Shown: positions 1 to 9,232 of the stretch, piece by piece
How positions within the stretch are numbered: the first letter of the stretch is position 1
How the letters are laid out: each line of letters opens with the position of its first letter
DNA from: Streptomyces dangxiongensis
GTDB lineage: Bacteria; Actinomycetota; Actinomycetes; Streptomycetales; Streptomycetaceae
DNA: 64,000 nucleotides
Assembly: GCF_003675325.1 (NCBI RefSeq)
Contig: NZ_CP033073.1
Span: forward strand, 6,076,001-6,140,000
Direction: 5' to 3'
Translations under genes and position numbers: made by a program
The notes under the pieces: generated by a model
Told to the model about the DNA's origin: nothing
Databases searched by the model: none
What the model saw: the letters and a program-made list of their open reading frames with translations, nothing else

Positions 1-39
1 GCGTCCCCGCGTCCGTACGAACCGGAGAGAGCCCAAGAC

Positions 40-759
40 ATGCGCGTCGAGATCTGGAGCGACATCGCCTGCCCCTGGTGCTACGTGGGCAAGGCCCGCT
101 TCGAGAAGGCGCTGGCCGCCTTCCCGCACCGCGACCAGGTCGAGGTGGTGCACCGCTCCTTCGAGCTGGACCCGGACCGGGCCAAGGGCGACGCGCAGCC
201 GGTGATCACGATGCTCACCCGGAAGTACGGGATGAGCGAGGCGCAGGCCGAGGCCGGGGAGGACAACCTGGGCGCCCAGGCCGCCGCCGAGGGCCTGCCC
301 TACCGCACCCGGGGCCGCGACCACGGCAACACCTTCGACCTGCACCGCCTGCTGCACTTCGCCAGGGAGCAGGGCCGGCAGGACGAACTCGTCGACGTTC
401 TCTACCGGGCCAACTTCGCCGAGGAGCGGTCCGTCTTCACCGAGGGCGACGAGCGCCTGGTGGAGCTGGCCGCCGAGGCCGGACTGGACGCCGGCCGGGC
501 CCGCGCGGTGCTCGCCGACCCCGACGCGTACGCCGAGGACGTCCGCGCCGACGAGCGCGAGGCCGCCCGGCTCGGCGCGACCGGCGTGCCCTTCTTCGTC
601 CTCGACCGCACCTACGGCGTCTCCGGCGCCCAGAGCGCCGAGGTCTTCACCCGGGCCCTGGCCCAGGCCTGGGGCGAGCGCTCCGTGCTGGAGCCGGTCG
701 GCGGGGAGGGCGGGCAGGCCTGCGGCCCGGACGGGTGCGCGCTGCCGCCGCACCGCTGA
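40..759 (+). CDS. DsbA family oxidoreductase (FrnE-like)
   Basis: A 239-residue thioredoxin-fold protein of the DsbA/2-hydroxychromene-2-carboxylate isomerase group. The redox motif CPWC lies at residues 11-14 right after the first beta strand (EIWSDIA), and a cis-Pro loop GVPFFV sits near residue 183, as expected for this fold. There is no signal peptide, so it should act in the cytoplasm, which fits FrnE-type rather than secreted DsbA proteins. The C-terminus has two extra cysteines (ACGPDGCALP). The ATG start follows a purine-rich GGAGAGAG site by about 9 bases. Substrate unknown. Confidence 0.9.
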   Translation: MRVEIWSDIACPWCYVGKARFEKALAAFPHRDQVEVVHRSFELDPDRAKGDAQPVITMLTRKYGMSEAQAEAGEDNLGAQAAAEGLPYRTRGRDHGNTFDLHRLLHFAREQGRQDELVDVLYRANFAEERSVFTEGDERLVELAAEAGLDAGRARAVLADPDAYAEDVRADEREAARLGATGVPFFVLDRTYGVSGAQSAEVFTRALAQAWGERSVLEPVGGEGGQACGPDGCALPPHR

Positions 760-854
760 GACCGCAGGCCGGGGCGCAGGTACAAGGACCACCAGGCGGA
801 TCCACGCGGAAAATCGCCATGGACGGGGACCCCGGGCGGCCGCACAGTGGAGCC

Positions 855-1916
855 ATGGAGACCACGGAGACGTTCGAGAGCCTCGTCCGCGCCGAGTTCA
901 GCCGGAAGAGCATCTACCTCAACACCGCGAGCAACGGTCTGCTGCCCGCCCGTACCGTCGCCGCCCTCGGGGAAGCGGCGCTGCTGCGGGCCGAGGGCCG
1001 GCCCCTGCTCCCGCTGTACGACGACGTGGAGGCGGCGCGGGCCGCCTACGCCCGCCTCGTCGGCGTTCCCGGAAGCCGCGTCGCGGCCGGCGCCTCGGTC
1101 GCCGCGCACACCGGCGTGATCGCCGCCTCGCTGCCCGCCGGCGCCGAGGTCCTCACCGCCGAGGACGACTTCACGTCCGTGCTCAACCCCTTCCATGTCC
1201 GCGGCGACCTCAAGGTCCGCACCGTCCCCCTGGAGCGGATCGCCGAATCGGTCCGGCCGGGCACCGCGCTCGTCGCGGTCAGCGCCGCCCAGTCCGCCGA
1301 CGGCCGGCTCGCCGACCTGCCCGCCCTGCGCGAGGCCGCCCGCGCGCACGGCGCCCGCACCTACGTCGACTTCTCCCAGGCCGCCGGCTGGCTGCCGGTG
1401 GACGCCGGCGCCCACGACTTCACCGCCTCCGTCGCCTTCAAGTGGCTCCTCGGCCCGCACGGCGCCGCCTTCCTCACGGTCCCCGAGGACTTCGGCGGGC
1501 TCGTCCCGGTCCTCGCCGGCTGGGTCGCGGCCGAGACGCCGTGGGAAAGCTGTTACGGCCCGGTCAGCGAACTCGCCCACTCCGCGCGCCGGTTCGATCT
1601 GAGCCACGCCCTGTTCAGCTACGCCGGGTTGCGCCGTTCGCTCGAACTCATCGAGGAACTGGGGCTGTCCGCCGTCCACGCGCACACGGTGGGACTCGCC
1701 GACCGGTTCCGGGCCGGACTCGCGGACCTGGGCCATGAGCCCCGGCCGGCGCCCGGCTCGGCGATCGTCTCCGTCCCCGGACTGGGCTCCCGGCAGCAGG
1801 AGCTGAGCGAGTGGGGTATCGAGGTCTCCGACCGCGCCGGCAACCTGCGCGCGGCCTTCCACCTCTACAACACCGCCGCGGACGTGGACCGCCTGCTCCA
1901 GGCACTGGCGAGCTGA
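855..1916 (+). CDS. aminotransferase class V-fold PLP-dependent protein
   Basis: A 353-residue fold-type I PLP enzyme. The N-terminus carries the YLNTASNG strand typical of class V aminotransferases/cysteine desulfurase-like proteins; the PLP lysine is probably K196 in VAFKWLLGP, and the upstream YVDFSQ supplies the cofactor-ring aspartate. No Cys-loop typical of IscS/SufS was seen, so desulfurase activity is unlikely. The frame stays open upstream to position 78, but that part is a shadow of the preceding gene; the ATG at 855 starts the recognisable protein. It converges with ectD across a strong hairpin. Substrate unknown. Confidence 0.8.
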   Translation: METTETFESLVRAEFSRKSIYLNTASNGLLPARTVAALGEAALLRAEGRPLLPLYDDVEAARAAYARLVGVPGSRVAAGASVAAHTGVIAASLPAGAEVLTAEDDFTSVLNPFHVRGDLKVRTVPLERIAESVRPGTALVAVSAAQSADGRLADLPALREAARAHGARTYVDFSQAAGWLPVDAGAHDFTASVAFKWLLGPHGAAFLTVPEDFGGLVPVLAGWVAAETPWESCYGPVSELAHSARRFDLSHALFSYAGLRRSLELIEELGLSAVHAHTVGLADRFRAGLADLGHEPRPAPGSAIVSVPGLGSRQQELSEWGIEVSDRAGNLRAAFHLYNTAADVDRLLQALAS

Positions 1917-1922
1917 CACGAC

Positions 1923-1966
1923 CGGGCCGGGGCCTCCCCGTCCCACGGAAAGGAGGCCCCGGCCCG
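1923..1966. terminator. bidirectional rho-independent-like hairpin
   Basis: A perfect 15-bp stem (left arm 1923-1937, right arm 1952-1966, core GGGCCGGGGCCTCC) around a 14-nt loop lies between the stop codons of the convergent aminotransferase and ectD genes. No T-run follows on either strand, as is usual in Streptomyces. Confidence 0.8.
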
Positions 1967-1979
1967 CTGGTCCCGCACG

Positions 1980-2873
1980 TCACCGTACGGGGGTGAAGTC
2001 CCGCGCTCCGATGAACTCGGGCCTCGGCACCGGCGCCGCGAACGGCTCCACCGCCGTGTTCTCCACGCTGTTGAACACGATGAAGACGTTGCTGCGCGGG
2101 AACGGCGTGATGTTGTCGCCGGAGCCGTGCATGCAGTTGCAGTCGAACCAGGTCGCCGACCCGGCCGGGCCGGTGAACAGCCGGATGCCGTGCTCGCCCG
2201 CCAGCGCGGTCAGCGCCTCGTCCGACGGGGTGCCCGCGTCCTGCATCTGCAGCGACTTCTTGTGGTTGTCCTCGGGCGCCGCCCCGGCACAGCCCAGGAA
2301 CGTCCGGTGCGACCCGGGCATGATCATCAGGCCGCCGTTGGTGTCGTGGTCCTCGGTCAGCGCGATCGAGACGGACACCGTGCGCATGTTCGGCAGGCCG
2401 TCCTCGGCGTGCCAGGTCTCGAAGTCCGAGTGCCAGTAGAAGCCGCTCGCGCCGAAGCCCGGCTTGACGTTGATCCGGGACTGGTGGACGTACACGTCCG
2501 AGCCGAGGATCTGCCGGGCCCGGTCCACCACCCGCGGATCACGCACCAGGTTCGCGAACACCTCGCTGATCCGGTGCACCTCGAAGACCGAGCGGATCTC
2601 CTGGGACCTCGGCTCGACGATGGAGCGCTCGTCGGCGCGGATCGCCGGGTCGGCGACCAGCCGGTCCAGCTCACGCCGGTAGACCTCGACCTCGTCCGGG
2701 GTGATGAGCTGGTCGACGGTGAGGAAGCCGTCCCGCTCGTACGCCTGGAGTTCGGCCGTCGGCACCGGGCCCGGGGTGTCCGGGGAGCCCCAGAGGACGG
2801 GGTCCCGGCGGGGGACGGCGACCTCGCTGGTTCCACGGGTGGGGTACAGGTCGGTGACGGTCGCGGTGGTCAT
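1980..2873 (-). CDS. ectD: ectoine hydroxylase EctD
   Basis: A 297-residue Fe(II)/2-oxoglutarate-dependent dioxygenase that converts ectoine to 5-hydroxyectoine. The iron ligands are visible: the HxD pair in YWHSDFETWH, and the distal histidine in CMHGSGDN; MPGSHR in between is also family-typical. Length matches the EctD family (about 295-310). It is the last gene of ectABCD, starting 6 bases after the ectC stop, so it is cotranscribed and probably translationally linked. Presence of ectD means the strain should make hydroxyectoine as well as ectoine under salt or heat stress. Confidence 0.97.
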   Translation of the reverse strand: MTTATVTDLYPTRGTSEVAVPRRDPVLWGSPDTPGPVPTAELQAYERDGFLTVDQLITPDEVEVYRRELDRLVADPAIRADERSIVEPRSQEIRSVFEVHRISEVFANLVRDPRVVDRARQILGSDVYVHQSRINVKPGFGASGFYWHSDFETWHAEDGLPNMRTVSVSIALTEDHDTNGGLMIMPGSHRTFLGCAGAAPEDNHKKSLQMQDAGTPSDEALTALAGEHGIRLFTGPAGSATWFDCNCMHGSGDNITPFPRSNVFIVFNSVENTAVEPFAAPVPRPEFIGARDFTPVR

Positions 2874-2879
2874 CGTGCG

Positions 2880-3314
2880 TCACACCTCCTCGGGCTCGGT
2901 GAGCTGGGGGTCCCCCCAGGCATTCGGCTCTGGGGGAGGGTAGACGCCGTTCTCGTCGTGGTCCTCCCGTCCGGTGACGGGCGGGTTGAACACGCAGATG
3001 CAGTGGAAGTCGTCCTTGACGCGCAGCGTGTGCCGCTCGTGCCCGTCGAGGAGGTACATGGTGCCGGGGGTGATCGTGTACGTCTTCCCGGTCTCCCGGT
3101 CGGTCAGTTCGGCCTCGCCCCGGGTGCAGACGACGGCCTCGACGTGGTTGGCGTACCACATCGACGTCTCGGTCCCGGCGTACAGGATGGTCTCGTGCAG
3201 GGAGAAGCCGACCCGCTCCTCGGCGAGGACGATCCGCTTGCTCTCCCAGGTGCCGGACTTCGCCCTGACGTGCCGGTCGGTGCCCTCGATGTCCTCGAAC
3301 GATCGGACGATCAT
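2880..3314 (-). CDS. ectC: L-ectoine synthase EctC
   Basis: A 144-residue cupin enzyme that cyclises N-gamma-acetyl-2,4-diaminobutyrate to ectoine. The N-terminus MIVRSFED and the segment GTWES...RIVLAEE are characteristic, and the cupin region runs through [13 protein letters not shown]. The family is usually about 130 residues; here the canonical end (ENGVYP) is followed by an extra proline-rich tail ([12 protein letters not shown]..). That tail is encoded by a palindromic repeat of a type common between Streptomyces genes (see separate entry). The catalytic cupin itself looks intact. Third gene of the ect operon, starting 19 bases after ectB. Confidence 0.96.
   Translation of the reverse strand: MIVRSFEDIEGTDRHVRAKSGTWESKRIVLAEERVGFSLHETILYAGTETSMWYANHVEAVVCTRGEAELTDRETGKTYTITPGTMYLLDGHERHTLRVKDDFHCICVFNPPVTGREDHDENGVYPPPEPNAWGDPQLTEPEEV
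2904..2942. repeat. palindromic chromosomal repeat inside the 3' end of ectC
   Basis: The segment reads CTGGGGGTCCCCCCAG (2904-2919), then GCATTCGG, then CTCTGGGGGAGGGTA. It has the form of a short interspersed palindromic element frequently found in Streptomyces intergenic DNA (recognised from memory, not searched). It is read in frame as the C-terminal extension of EctC. Confidence 0.6.
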
Positions 3315-3333
3315 GCACTCTCCTCCTTGCTGG

Positions 3334-4605
3334 TCAGACGGTTTCCCGGACGGCGCGGGCGAGGATGCTCAGGCCCTCGTCCAGCTCCTCGGGGGTGATC
3401 GTCAGCGCGGGCATCAGCTTGACGACCTCGCTCTCCGGGCCGGAGGTCTCGATGAGCAGCCCGAGTTCGAAGGCGCGCTGGGCCACCCGGCCGGCCCGCT
3501 GCTTGTCGCGGAACTCCAGGCCCCACACCAGACCGCGCCCGCGGTACTCCCGCACGTCGGCGAGGTTCTCCTCGGTGATGGCGATCAGCGCCTGCTCGAC
3601 CTGCTCGCCACGGGTCCGCGTCTGCTTCTCCATGGCCGCGCCGTCCGCCCAGTACGCCTCCAGTGCGGCGGTGGCGGTGACGAAGGCGGGGTTGTTGCCG
3701 CGGAAGGTGCCGTTGTGCTCGCCGGGCTCCCAGACGTCCAGCTCGGGCCGGAACAGGCACAGCGACATCGGCAGCCCGTAACCGCTGATCGACTTGGACA
3801 CGGTGACGATGTCCGGCGTGATACCGGCCTCCTCGAAGGAGAAGAAGGCGCCGGTGCGGCCGCAGCCCATCTGGATGTCGTCGACGATCAGCAGCATGTC
3901 CTGGCGCTCGCACAACTCCTTGAGCGCGCGCAGCCATTCGGGCCGGGCGACGTTGATGCCACCCTCGCCCTGGACGGTCTCCACGATCACGGCGGCGGGC
4001 TTGTTGAGGCCGGAGCCCTGGTCCTCCAGCAGCCGCTCGAACCACAGGAAGTCCGGGACCTTGCCGTCGAAGTAGTTGTCGAACGGCATCGGGGTGCCGT
4101 GCACCAGGGGGACGCCCGCGCCGGCCCGCTTGAAGGCGTTGCCGGTGACGGCGAGGGAGCCCAGCGACATGCCGTGGAAGGCGTTGGTGAACGACACGAT
4201 CGCCTCGCGCCCCTTCACCTTGCGGGCCAGCTTCAGCGCGGACTCGACGGCGTTGGTGCCCGTCGGGCCCGGGAACATGACCTTGTACGGCAGGTCGCGC
4301 GGGCGCAGCACCAGGTCCTGGAAGGTCTGGAGGAACGACCGCTTGGCCGTGGTCGACATGTCCAGGCCGTGGGTGACGCCGTCCCGCGCCAGGTAGTCGA
4401 TCAACGCCCGTTTGAGGACGGGGTTGTTGTGGCCGTAGTTGAGCGAACCGGCACCGGCGAAGAAGTCGAGGTACGCATGACCGTCCTCGTCGTACATCCG
4501 GCTGCCCTGCGCGCGGTCGAAGACGGTGGGCCAGCCGCGGCAGTAGCTGCGCACCTCGGACTCGAGGGTCTCGAAGACGCTGAGGTCGGGCTGGGTGATG
4601 GTCAC
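3334..4605 (-). CDS. ectB: diaminobutyrate--2-oxoglutarate transaminase EctB
   Basis: A 423-residue class III aminotransferase making L-2,4-diaminobutyrate from aspartate semialdehyde and glutamate. Visible landmarks: [14 protein letters not shown] near residue 50, the glycine-rich [14 protein letters not shown]-phosphate site, the aspartate in [14 protein letters not shown], and the PLP lysine in [11 protein letters not shown]. Full length for the family. Second gene of ectABCD, 13 bases downstream of ectA. Confidence 0.97.
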   Translation of the reverse strand: MTITQPDLSVFETLESEVRSYCRGWPTVFDRAQGSRMYDEDGHAYLDFFAGAGSLNYGHNNPVLKRALIDYLARDGVTHGLDMSTTAKRSFLQTFQDLVLRPRDLPYKVMFPGPTGTNAVESALKLARKVKGREAIVSFTNAFHGMSLGSLAVTGNAFKRAGAGVPLVHGTPMPFDNYFDGKVPDFLWFERLLEDQGSGLNKPAAVIVETVQGEGGINVARPEWLRALKELCERQDMLLIVDDIQMGCGRTGAFFSFEEAGITPDIVTVSKSISGYGLPMSLCLFRPELDVWEPGEHNGTFRGNNPAFVTATAALEAYWADGAAMEKQTRTRGEQVEQALIAITEENLADVREYRGRGLVWGLEFRDKQRAGRVAQRAFELGLLIETSGPESEVVKLMPALTITPEELDEGLSILARAVRETV

Positions 4606-4618
4606 GGTGAATCGCTCC

Positions 4619-5137
4619 TCAGTGGGCGGTGGACGCGGTCAGCGGGCCGATGCGGTACAGGACTTCGGGGTCGTGCGGGCCGTCCGGGAACAGCTCGGCC
4701 GGGAACAGCACCTCGCGGGTGACCTGCGCGCCGTGGCGTTCGGCGAACGAGGTGAAGAGACGCTCGGAGGCGGTGTTGCCGGGGGTGATGGTGGTCTCCA
4801 GCGCGGTGATGCCGTGCTCGGTGACCAGCCGGCCGGCCAGGCCGTCCAGCAGGGCGGCGGCGATGCCGCGTCCCTGCTGGGCGGCGGCGACGGCCACCTG
4901 CCAGACGACCAGGGTGTGCGGGTGGTCCGGCCGCACGTATCCGGTGACGAAACCGACCGGCTCCCCGTCCGCACCGCGCGCCACCGCCGAGGTGCCGGCG
5001 AAGTCCCGGCACCACAGCAGATAGCTGTAGGAGGAGTTGAGGTCGAGGGTTTCCGAATCCTTGGCGAGACGCCAGAGCGCGGCTCCGTCCGTCGTCGCCG
5101 GCCGTTCGATGAGCAGGTCTGCGAGTGCGGCAGTCAT
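4619..5137 (-). CDS. ectA: L-2,4-diaminobutyrate acetyltransferase EctA
   Basis: A 172-residue GNAT-fold enzyme that acetylates the gamma-amino group of diaminobutyrate. The segment LDLNSSYSYLLWCRDFAGTS is diagnostic of EctA, and AAAQQGRGIAAALL is the acetyl-CoA binding loop. First gene of ectABCD. The ATG is preceded 8 bases upstream by TAAATT (minus strand), a plausible -10 element that would give a transcript with almost no leader. Confidence 0.96.
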   Translation of the reverse strand: MTAALADLLIERPATTDGAALWRLAKDSETLDLNSSYSYLLWCRDFAGTSAVARGADGEPVGFVTGYVRPDHPHTLVVWQVAVAAAQQGRGIAAALLDGLAGRLVTEHGITALETTITPGNTASERLFTSFAERHGAQVTREVLFPAELFPDGPHDPEVLYRIGPLTASTAH

Positions 5138-5445
5138 GCGTCACGAATTTAGCGAGGCGAATTAGAAAATGCACGGGAGTGACGGGAGTGACGGAGGGTC
5201 GCTTCGGCGATATGCCCGAGATGCCCTGCAGCAAATAATGACAAAAGGGTGCATCTGTGGGTTGTGTCACAGTCCGGAAACGCCCGGAAAATCCGTTCGC
5301 AAAGTCTCTTGTTTAGCTCTGCAAAAATCGGGCAGAAGGAGACCGGAAGCTATCGCCCGCGAAATTGGCGGGAATGGTGAAGGGGAATTGAATTCACGAT
5401 TCGGTGCCCCCGGGGGCAGAGCCCCCGGGAACACGTGGGCGGCGG
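5138..5445. other. intergenic region upstream of ectA
   Basis: 308 bases without a gene. It holds the presumed ectA promoter (minus strand, TAAATT at about 5146-5151) in a locally AT-richer segment from about 5150 to 5400, and a hairpin at its far end near the neighbouring aminotransferase. No riboswitch or further ORF with coding character was seen. Confidence 0.55.
5409..5429. terminator. hairpin 3' of class V aminotransferase
   Basis: Perfect 9-bp arms CCCGGGGGC / GCCCCCGGG with loop AGA, 16 bases beyond the stop codon of the minus-strand aminotransferase. Likely terminator; it also resembles the GGGGGCAGAGCCCCC class of interspersed Streptomyces repeats. Confidence 0.65.
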
Positions 5446-6546
5446 CTAGCGCCAGGCGTCCGCCGCGGCCCGGCGGGCACCCTCGGGGTCCACGGCCAGG
5501 CCCCGGCCGGCCATGGCCCCGCCCAGAGCCGTCAGCGACTCGGTGACGGCGTCCGGGGTCGCGTCGGGCCCGTAGTGGTTGACGCGGATCATCTCCCCGG
5601 CGAGCGCCCCGCCGCCGGCGGCCAGGGGCAGGGCCGGGTCGGACCGCAGCGCGTCGGCGACCAGCTCCGAGGCGACCGTGCCCGGCGGCACCCGCAGCGT
5701 CGTCGCGACCGGCGCCGCGTCCCTCTCCTCGTACACGTACGGCTCCAGGCCCCCGCCCAGCGCCACCGCCCCGGCCCGTGCGGCCAGGGCGGCGGCCCGG
5801 TGCCGGGCCATCACCGTCGCAGGGCCCACCGACTCGATCCGCTCCAGGCACGCCTCCAGCGCCAGCATCTCGAGCTGGGCCGGCGCGTGCGGCAGTGCCG
5901 TGCGGCCGGCGTCGGTCCAGCGCTCCTTCCAGTCCAGCAGGGACAGGTAGGAGCGGCGCGGGGCGCGCGGGTTGGCGGCCATGCGGGCCCACGCCCGCTC
6001 GCTCACCGAGATCGCCGACACGCCCGCCGGGCCGCCCATCGCCTTCTGCGCCCCGATCACGCACAGGTCCACGCCCCACGCGTCCGGCAGCACCGGCTCC
6101 GCGCCCACGGAGGCCACCGCGTCCAGGTAGAACAGCGCGCCCTGCTCCCGTACCGCCTCACCGATCGCCGCGACCGGGTTGGTGTTGCCCGTCGCCGCCT
6201 CCGCGTGCACCAGGGACACGAAGTCGGTCTCCGGGTGCCGCGCGAACGCCTCCCGGACCTGGGCGGCGGTCACCGCCGTGTGGAAGGGGATGGACAGATC
6301 GTGCACGGTCGCCCCGGCGTCGCGCAGCCAGTTGCCGAAGGTCTGCCCGTACGGGCCCGTGATCACGTTCAGGGCCACCGTGCCCGGACCGGCCGCCGCG
6401 CGGATCGCGCCCTCCAGCGGCAGCAGTGCCTCGCCCTGGGTGACCAGGACGGTCTGCCGGGTGTCCAACAGCCGGGCCACCCGGTCCTCGATGGCGGCGA
6501 AGCGCTCGGCACTCAGCGGGGGAAGGTCGAGGAAGGGGTGGGTCAC
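5446..6546 (-). CDS. alanine-glyoxylate-type class V aminotransferase
   Basis: A PLP enzyme of about 366 residues resembling alanine-glyoxylate/serine-pyruvate aminotransferases: the segment NVITGPYGQTFGNWL, the EAATGNTNPV loop, FYLDAVASVGAEP with the cofactor aspartate, and the PLP lysine in VIGAQKAMGGPAGVS. The frame is open to 6672, but the GTG at 6546 has a good GAAGAGAG site 7 bases upstream and begins at the conserved part, so I prefer it. It is divergent from an amino-acid ABC importer, suggesting that the imported compound or a product of it is the amino donor. Exact substrate unknown. Confidence 0.82.
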   Translation of the reverse strand: MTHPFLDLPPLSAERFAAIEDRVARLLDTRQTVLVTQGEALLPLEGAIRAAAGPGTVALNVITGPYGQTFGNWLRDAGATVHDLSIPFHTAVTAAQVREAFARHPETDFVSLVHAEAATGNTNPVAAIGEAVREQGALFYLDAVASVGAEPVLPDAWGVDLCVIGAQKAMGGPAGVSAISVSERAWARMAANPRAPRRSYLSLLDWKERWTDAGRTALPHAPAQLEMLALEACLERIESVGPATVMARHRAAALAARAGAVALGGGLEPYVYEERDAAPVATTLRVPPGTVASELVADALRSDPALPLAAGGGALAGEMIRVNHYGPDATPDAVTESLTALGGAMAGRGLAVDPEGARRAAADAWR

Positions 6547-6635
6547 AGCGGTGCTCTCTTCGCTCACGAGGTTCCACGGGGGCCGCCGGAAGACGGCCGG
6601 GACGAGCGTAACTCTCCGCTCCCACCCGCTCCCCG

Positions 6636-6676
6636 ACCGGTGACTTCCTAGGCCGGACGGCTCTGAAGTCACCGGT
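6636..6676. promoter_or_regulatory. 12-bp-arm inverted repeat in a divergent promoter region
   Basis: Arms ACCGGTGACTTC (6636-6647) and GAAGTCACCGGT (6665-6676) are perfect, with a 17-base spacer. The element ends 5 bases before the -35 box of the ABC importer promoter, so it is well placed to be an operator for a dimeric regulator; a hairpin in RNA is the alternative. Confidence 0.6.
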
Positions 6677-6681
6677 TTGAT

Positions 6682-6709
6682 TTGAGAGACCCCAACATTT
6701 CCTTATAAT
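6682..6709 (+). promoter_or_regulatory. consensus sigma-70-type promoter for the ABC importer
   Basis: TTGAGA (6682-6687), a 16-bp spacer and a perfect TATAAT (6704-6709), in an unusually AT-rich stretch. Transcription would begin near 6716, about 29 bases before the ATG, which has GGAGA as ribosome site. Such a consensus -10 is uncommon in Streptomyces and suggests a strong vegetative promoter held in check by a regulator. Confidence 0.7.
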
Positions 6710-6744
6710 CGAAACCCTTCGTTCCCGCATAGGAGAATCCCCCC

Positions 6745-7593
6745 ATGACAACGCTCCTCGGGCGCCGGACCCGCCTCCTGGCTGCCACCACCGCGACCGC
6801 CGGGCTCGTGCTAGTGGCCGCCGGCTGCTCCTCGGACGGCGGGGGGAGCGGCAAGACCACCGTCAAGGGCGTCCACCTCGCCAAGGCCGGCCGGCTGACC
6901 ACCTGCACCCACCTGCCCTACCCGCCGTTCCAGTCGGAGGTCGACGGAAAGGTGCAGGGCTTCGACGTCTCCCTGATCGACCTCGTCGCCAAGGACCTCG
7001 GCGTCCCGCAGAACATCCGCGACACGCCGTTCGAGAACTTCAAGACGGGCGCCTTCCTCAACTCGGGCGAGTGCGACCTGGCCGCCGCCGGCATGACCAT
7101 CACCGCCGAACGCAAGAAGAACGTCGACTTCTCCGACCCCTACTTCGAGGCCACCCAGGCCGTCCTCGTCGACAGGAAGAGCGGCGTCAAGTCCCTCGCC
7201 GACGTCAAGGCCAAGGGCAAGAAGCTGGGTGCCCAGGCGCAGACCACCGGCGAGGACTACGTCAGGAACAAGGGCTACGACCCGGTCTCCTTCGAGTCCT
7301 CCGACGCGGTCCTCAACGGCCTGCGCACCGGCCAGGTCCAGGCCGTCGTCATCGACTACCCGGTCGTCCAGGGCTGGCTGAAGGACAAGGCCAACGCGGA
7401 CAGGTTCAAGGTCGTCGACAACCTCAAGACCGGTGAGCAGTACGGCTTCACCGTCAAGAAGGGCAACAAGGCGCTGCTCGACGCCATCAACAAGGCGCTC
7501 AAGGACGCCAAGGCCGACGGCACCTACAAGAAGATCTACGAGAAGTGGATCGGCCCGTACAACGCCTCCGTCGCCTCTCCCGCGGCCTCATGA
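6745..7593 (+). CDS. amino-acid ABC transporter substrate-binding lipoprotein
   Basis: A 282-residue family 3 periplasmic-type solute binder of the polar amino acid uptake group. It has a lipoprotein signal peptide ending in the lipobox LVAAGC (Cys about residue 29), then the domain: [47 protein letters not shown]. The last motif is the family signature. Membrane-anchored outside the cell; ligand likely a polar amino acid or related compound. First gene of a three-gene import operon; its stop overlaps the permease start (ATGA). Confidence 0.93.
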   Translation: MTTLLGRRTRLLAATTATAGLVLVAAGCSSDGGGSGKTTVKGVHLAKAGRLTTCTHLPYPPFQSEVDGKVQGFDVSLIDLVAKDLGVPQNIRDTPFENFKTGAFLNSGECDLAAAGMTITAERKKNVDFSDPYFEATQAVLVDRKSGVKSLADVKAKGKKLGAQAQTTGEDYVRNKGYDPVSFESSDAVLNGLRTGQVQAVVIDYPVVQGWLKDKANADRFKVVDNLKTGEQYGFTVKKGNKALLDAINKALKDAKADGTYKKIYEKWIGPYNASVASPAAS

Positions 7594-8419
7594 GCGACAC
7601 GGACGTACCGCTGGGGCCGAAGAGGAAGGGATTGACCCGGCGGCAGAAGCGGACCCTGTCCCGCGGCGCGCAGTACGCCGTCTTCGCCGCCGCCGTGATC
7701 GCCTTCGCGGTCACGGCCGACTGGGGCCGGCTGCGCAACCAGTTCGCCCAGGCCGGCATCGCACGGCAGATGTTCCCCGACGTCATCACCCTGGCGCTGA
7801 AGAACACCGTGCTCTACACGCTGTCCGGCTTCGTCGTCGGACTCGTCCTCGGCATGGTCATCGCGCTGATGCGGCTGTCCTCCGTGGGCCCCTACCGCTG
7901 GCTGGCGGGCATCTACATCGAGATCTTCCGCGGGCTGCCCGCCCTGCTGATCTTCATCTTCGTCGGCGTGGCCGTGCCGCTCGCGTTCCCGGGCACCGAG
8001 ATCCCGGGCGGCACCTACGGCAAGGTCGCCCTCGCCCTCGGCCTGGTCTCGGCCGCCTACATGGCCGAGACAATCCGCGCCGGCATCCAGGCCGTGCCCA
8101 AGGGGCAGACGGAGGCGGCCCGTTCGCTCGGCTTCTCGCCCGCGAAGGCCATGGTCTCCATCATCATCCCGCAGGCCTTCCGCATCATCCTGCCGCCGCT
8201 CACCAACGAACTCGTCCTGCTCTTCAAGGACTCCTCGCTGGTGCTGTTCCTCGGCGTCACCCTGGAGGAGCGGGAACTGTCCAAGTTCGGCCGCGACCTG
8301 GCGAGCACGACCGCCAACTCCACGCCGATCCTGGTCGCCGGCCTGTGCTACCTGCTGGTCACCATCCCGCTCAGCTTCGTCGTCCGCCGTATGGAGTCCA
8401 AGGCACAGGAGGCGATCCG

Positions 8420-8423
<4 letters not shown>
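7590..8423 (+). CDS. amino-acid ABC transporter permease
   Basis: A 277-residue inner-membrane permease of the His/Glu/Gln/Arg type. It shows the hydrophobic segments expected for the family and the EAA loop ([23 protein letters not shown]) that contacts the ATPase; the segment [20 protein letters not shown] is family-typical. It starts at the ATG overlapping the binding-protein stop and ends in a GTGA overlap with the ATPase gene, so the three are translationally coupled. Only one permease gene is present, so it should act as a homodimer. Confidence 0.93.
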
Positions 8424-9214
<791 letters not shown>

Positions 9215-9232
9215 GCCGTTAGGGTGCGGTGC

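Noticed and set aside
612..1946. Long minus-strand open frame of 444 codons opposite the first aminotransferase
   Set aside because: It is the antisense shadow of real genes: Arg/Gly/Pro-rich text with no domain, no ribosome site and no sense in context. The same applies to many long open frames opposite the cob, ect and tldD genes.
6546..6672. 42-residue N-terminal extension of the second class V aminotransferase
   Set aside because: It would read through the inverted repeat and lacks family character; the GTG at 6546 has a good ribosome site.
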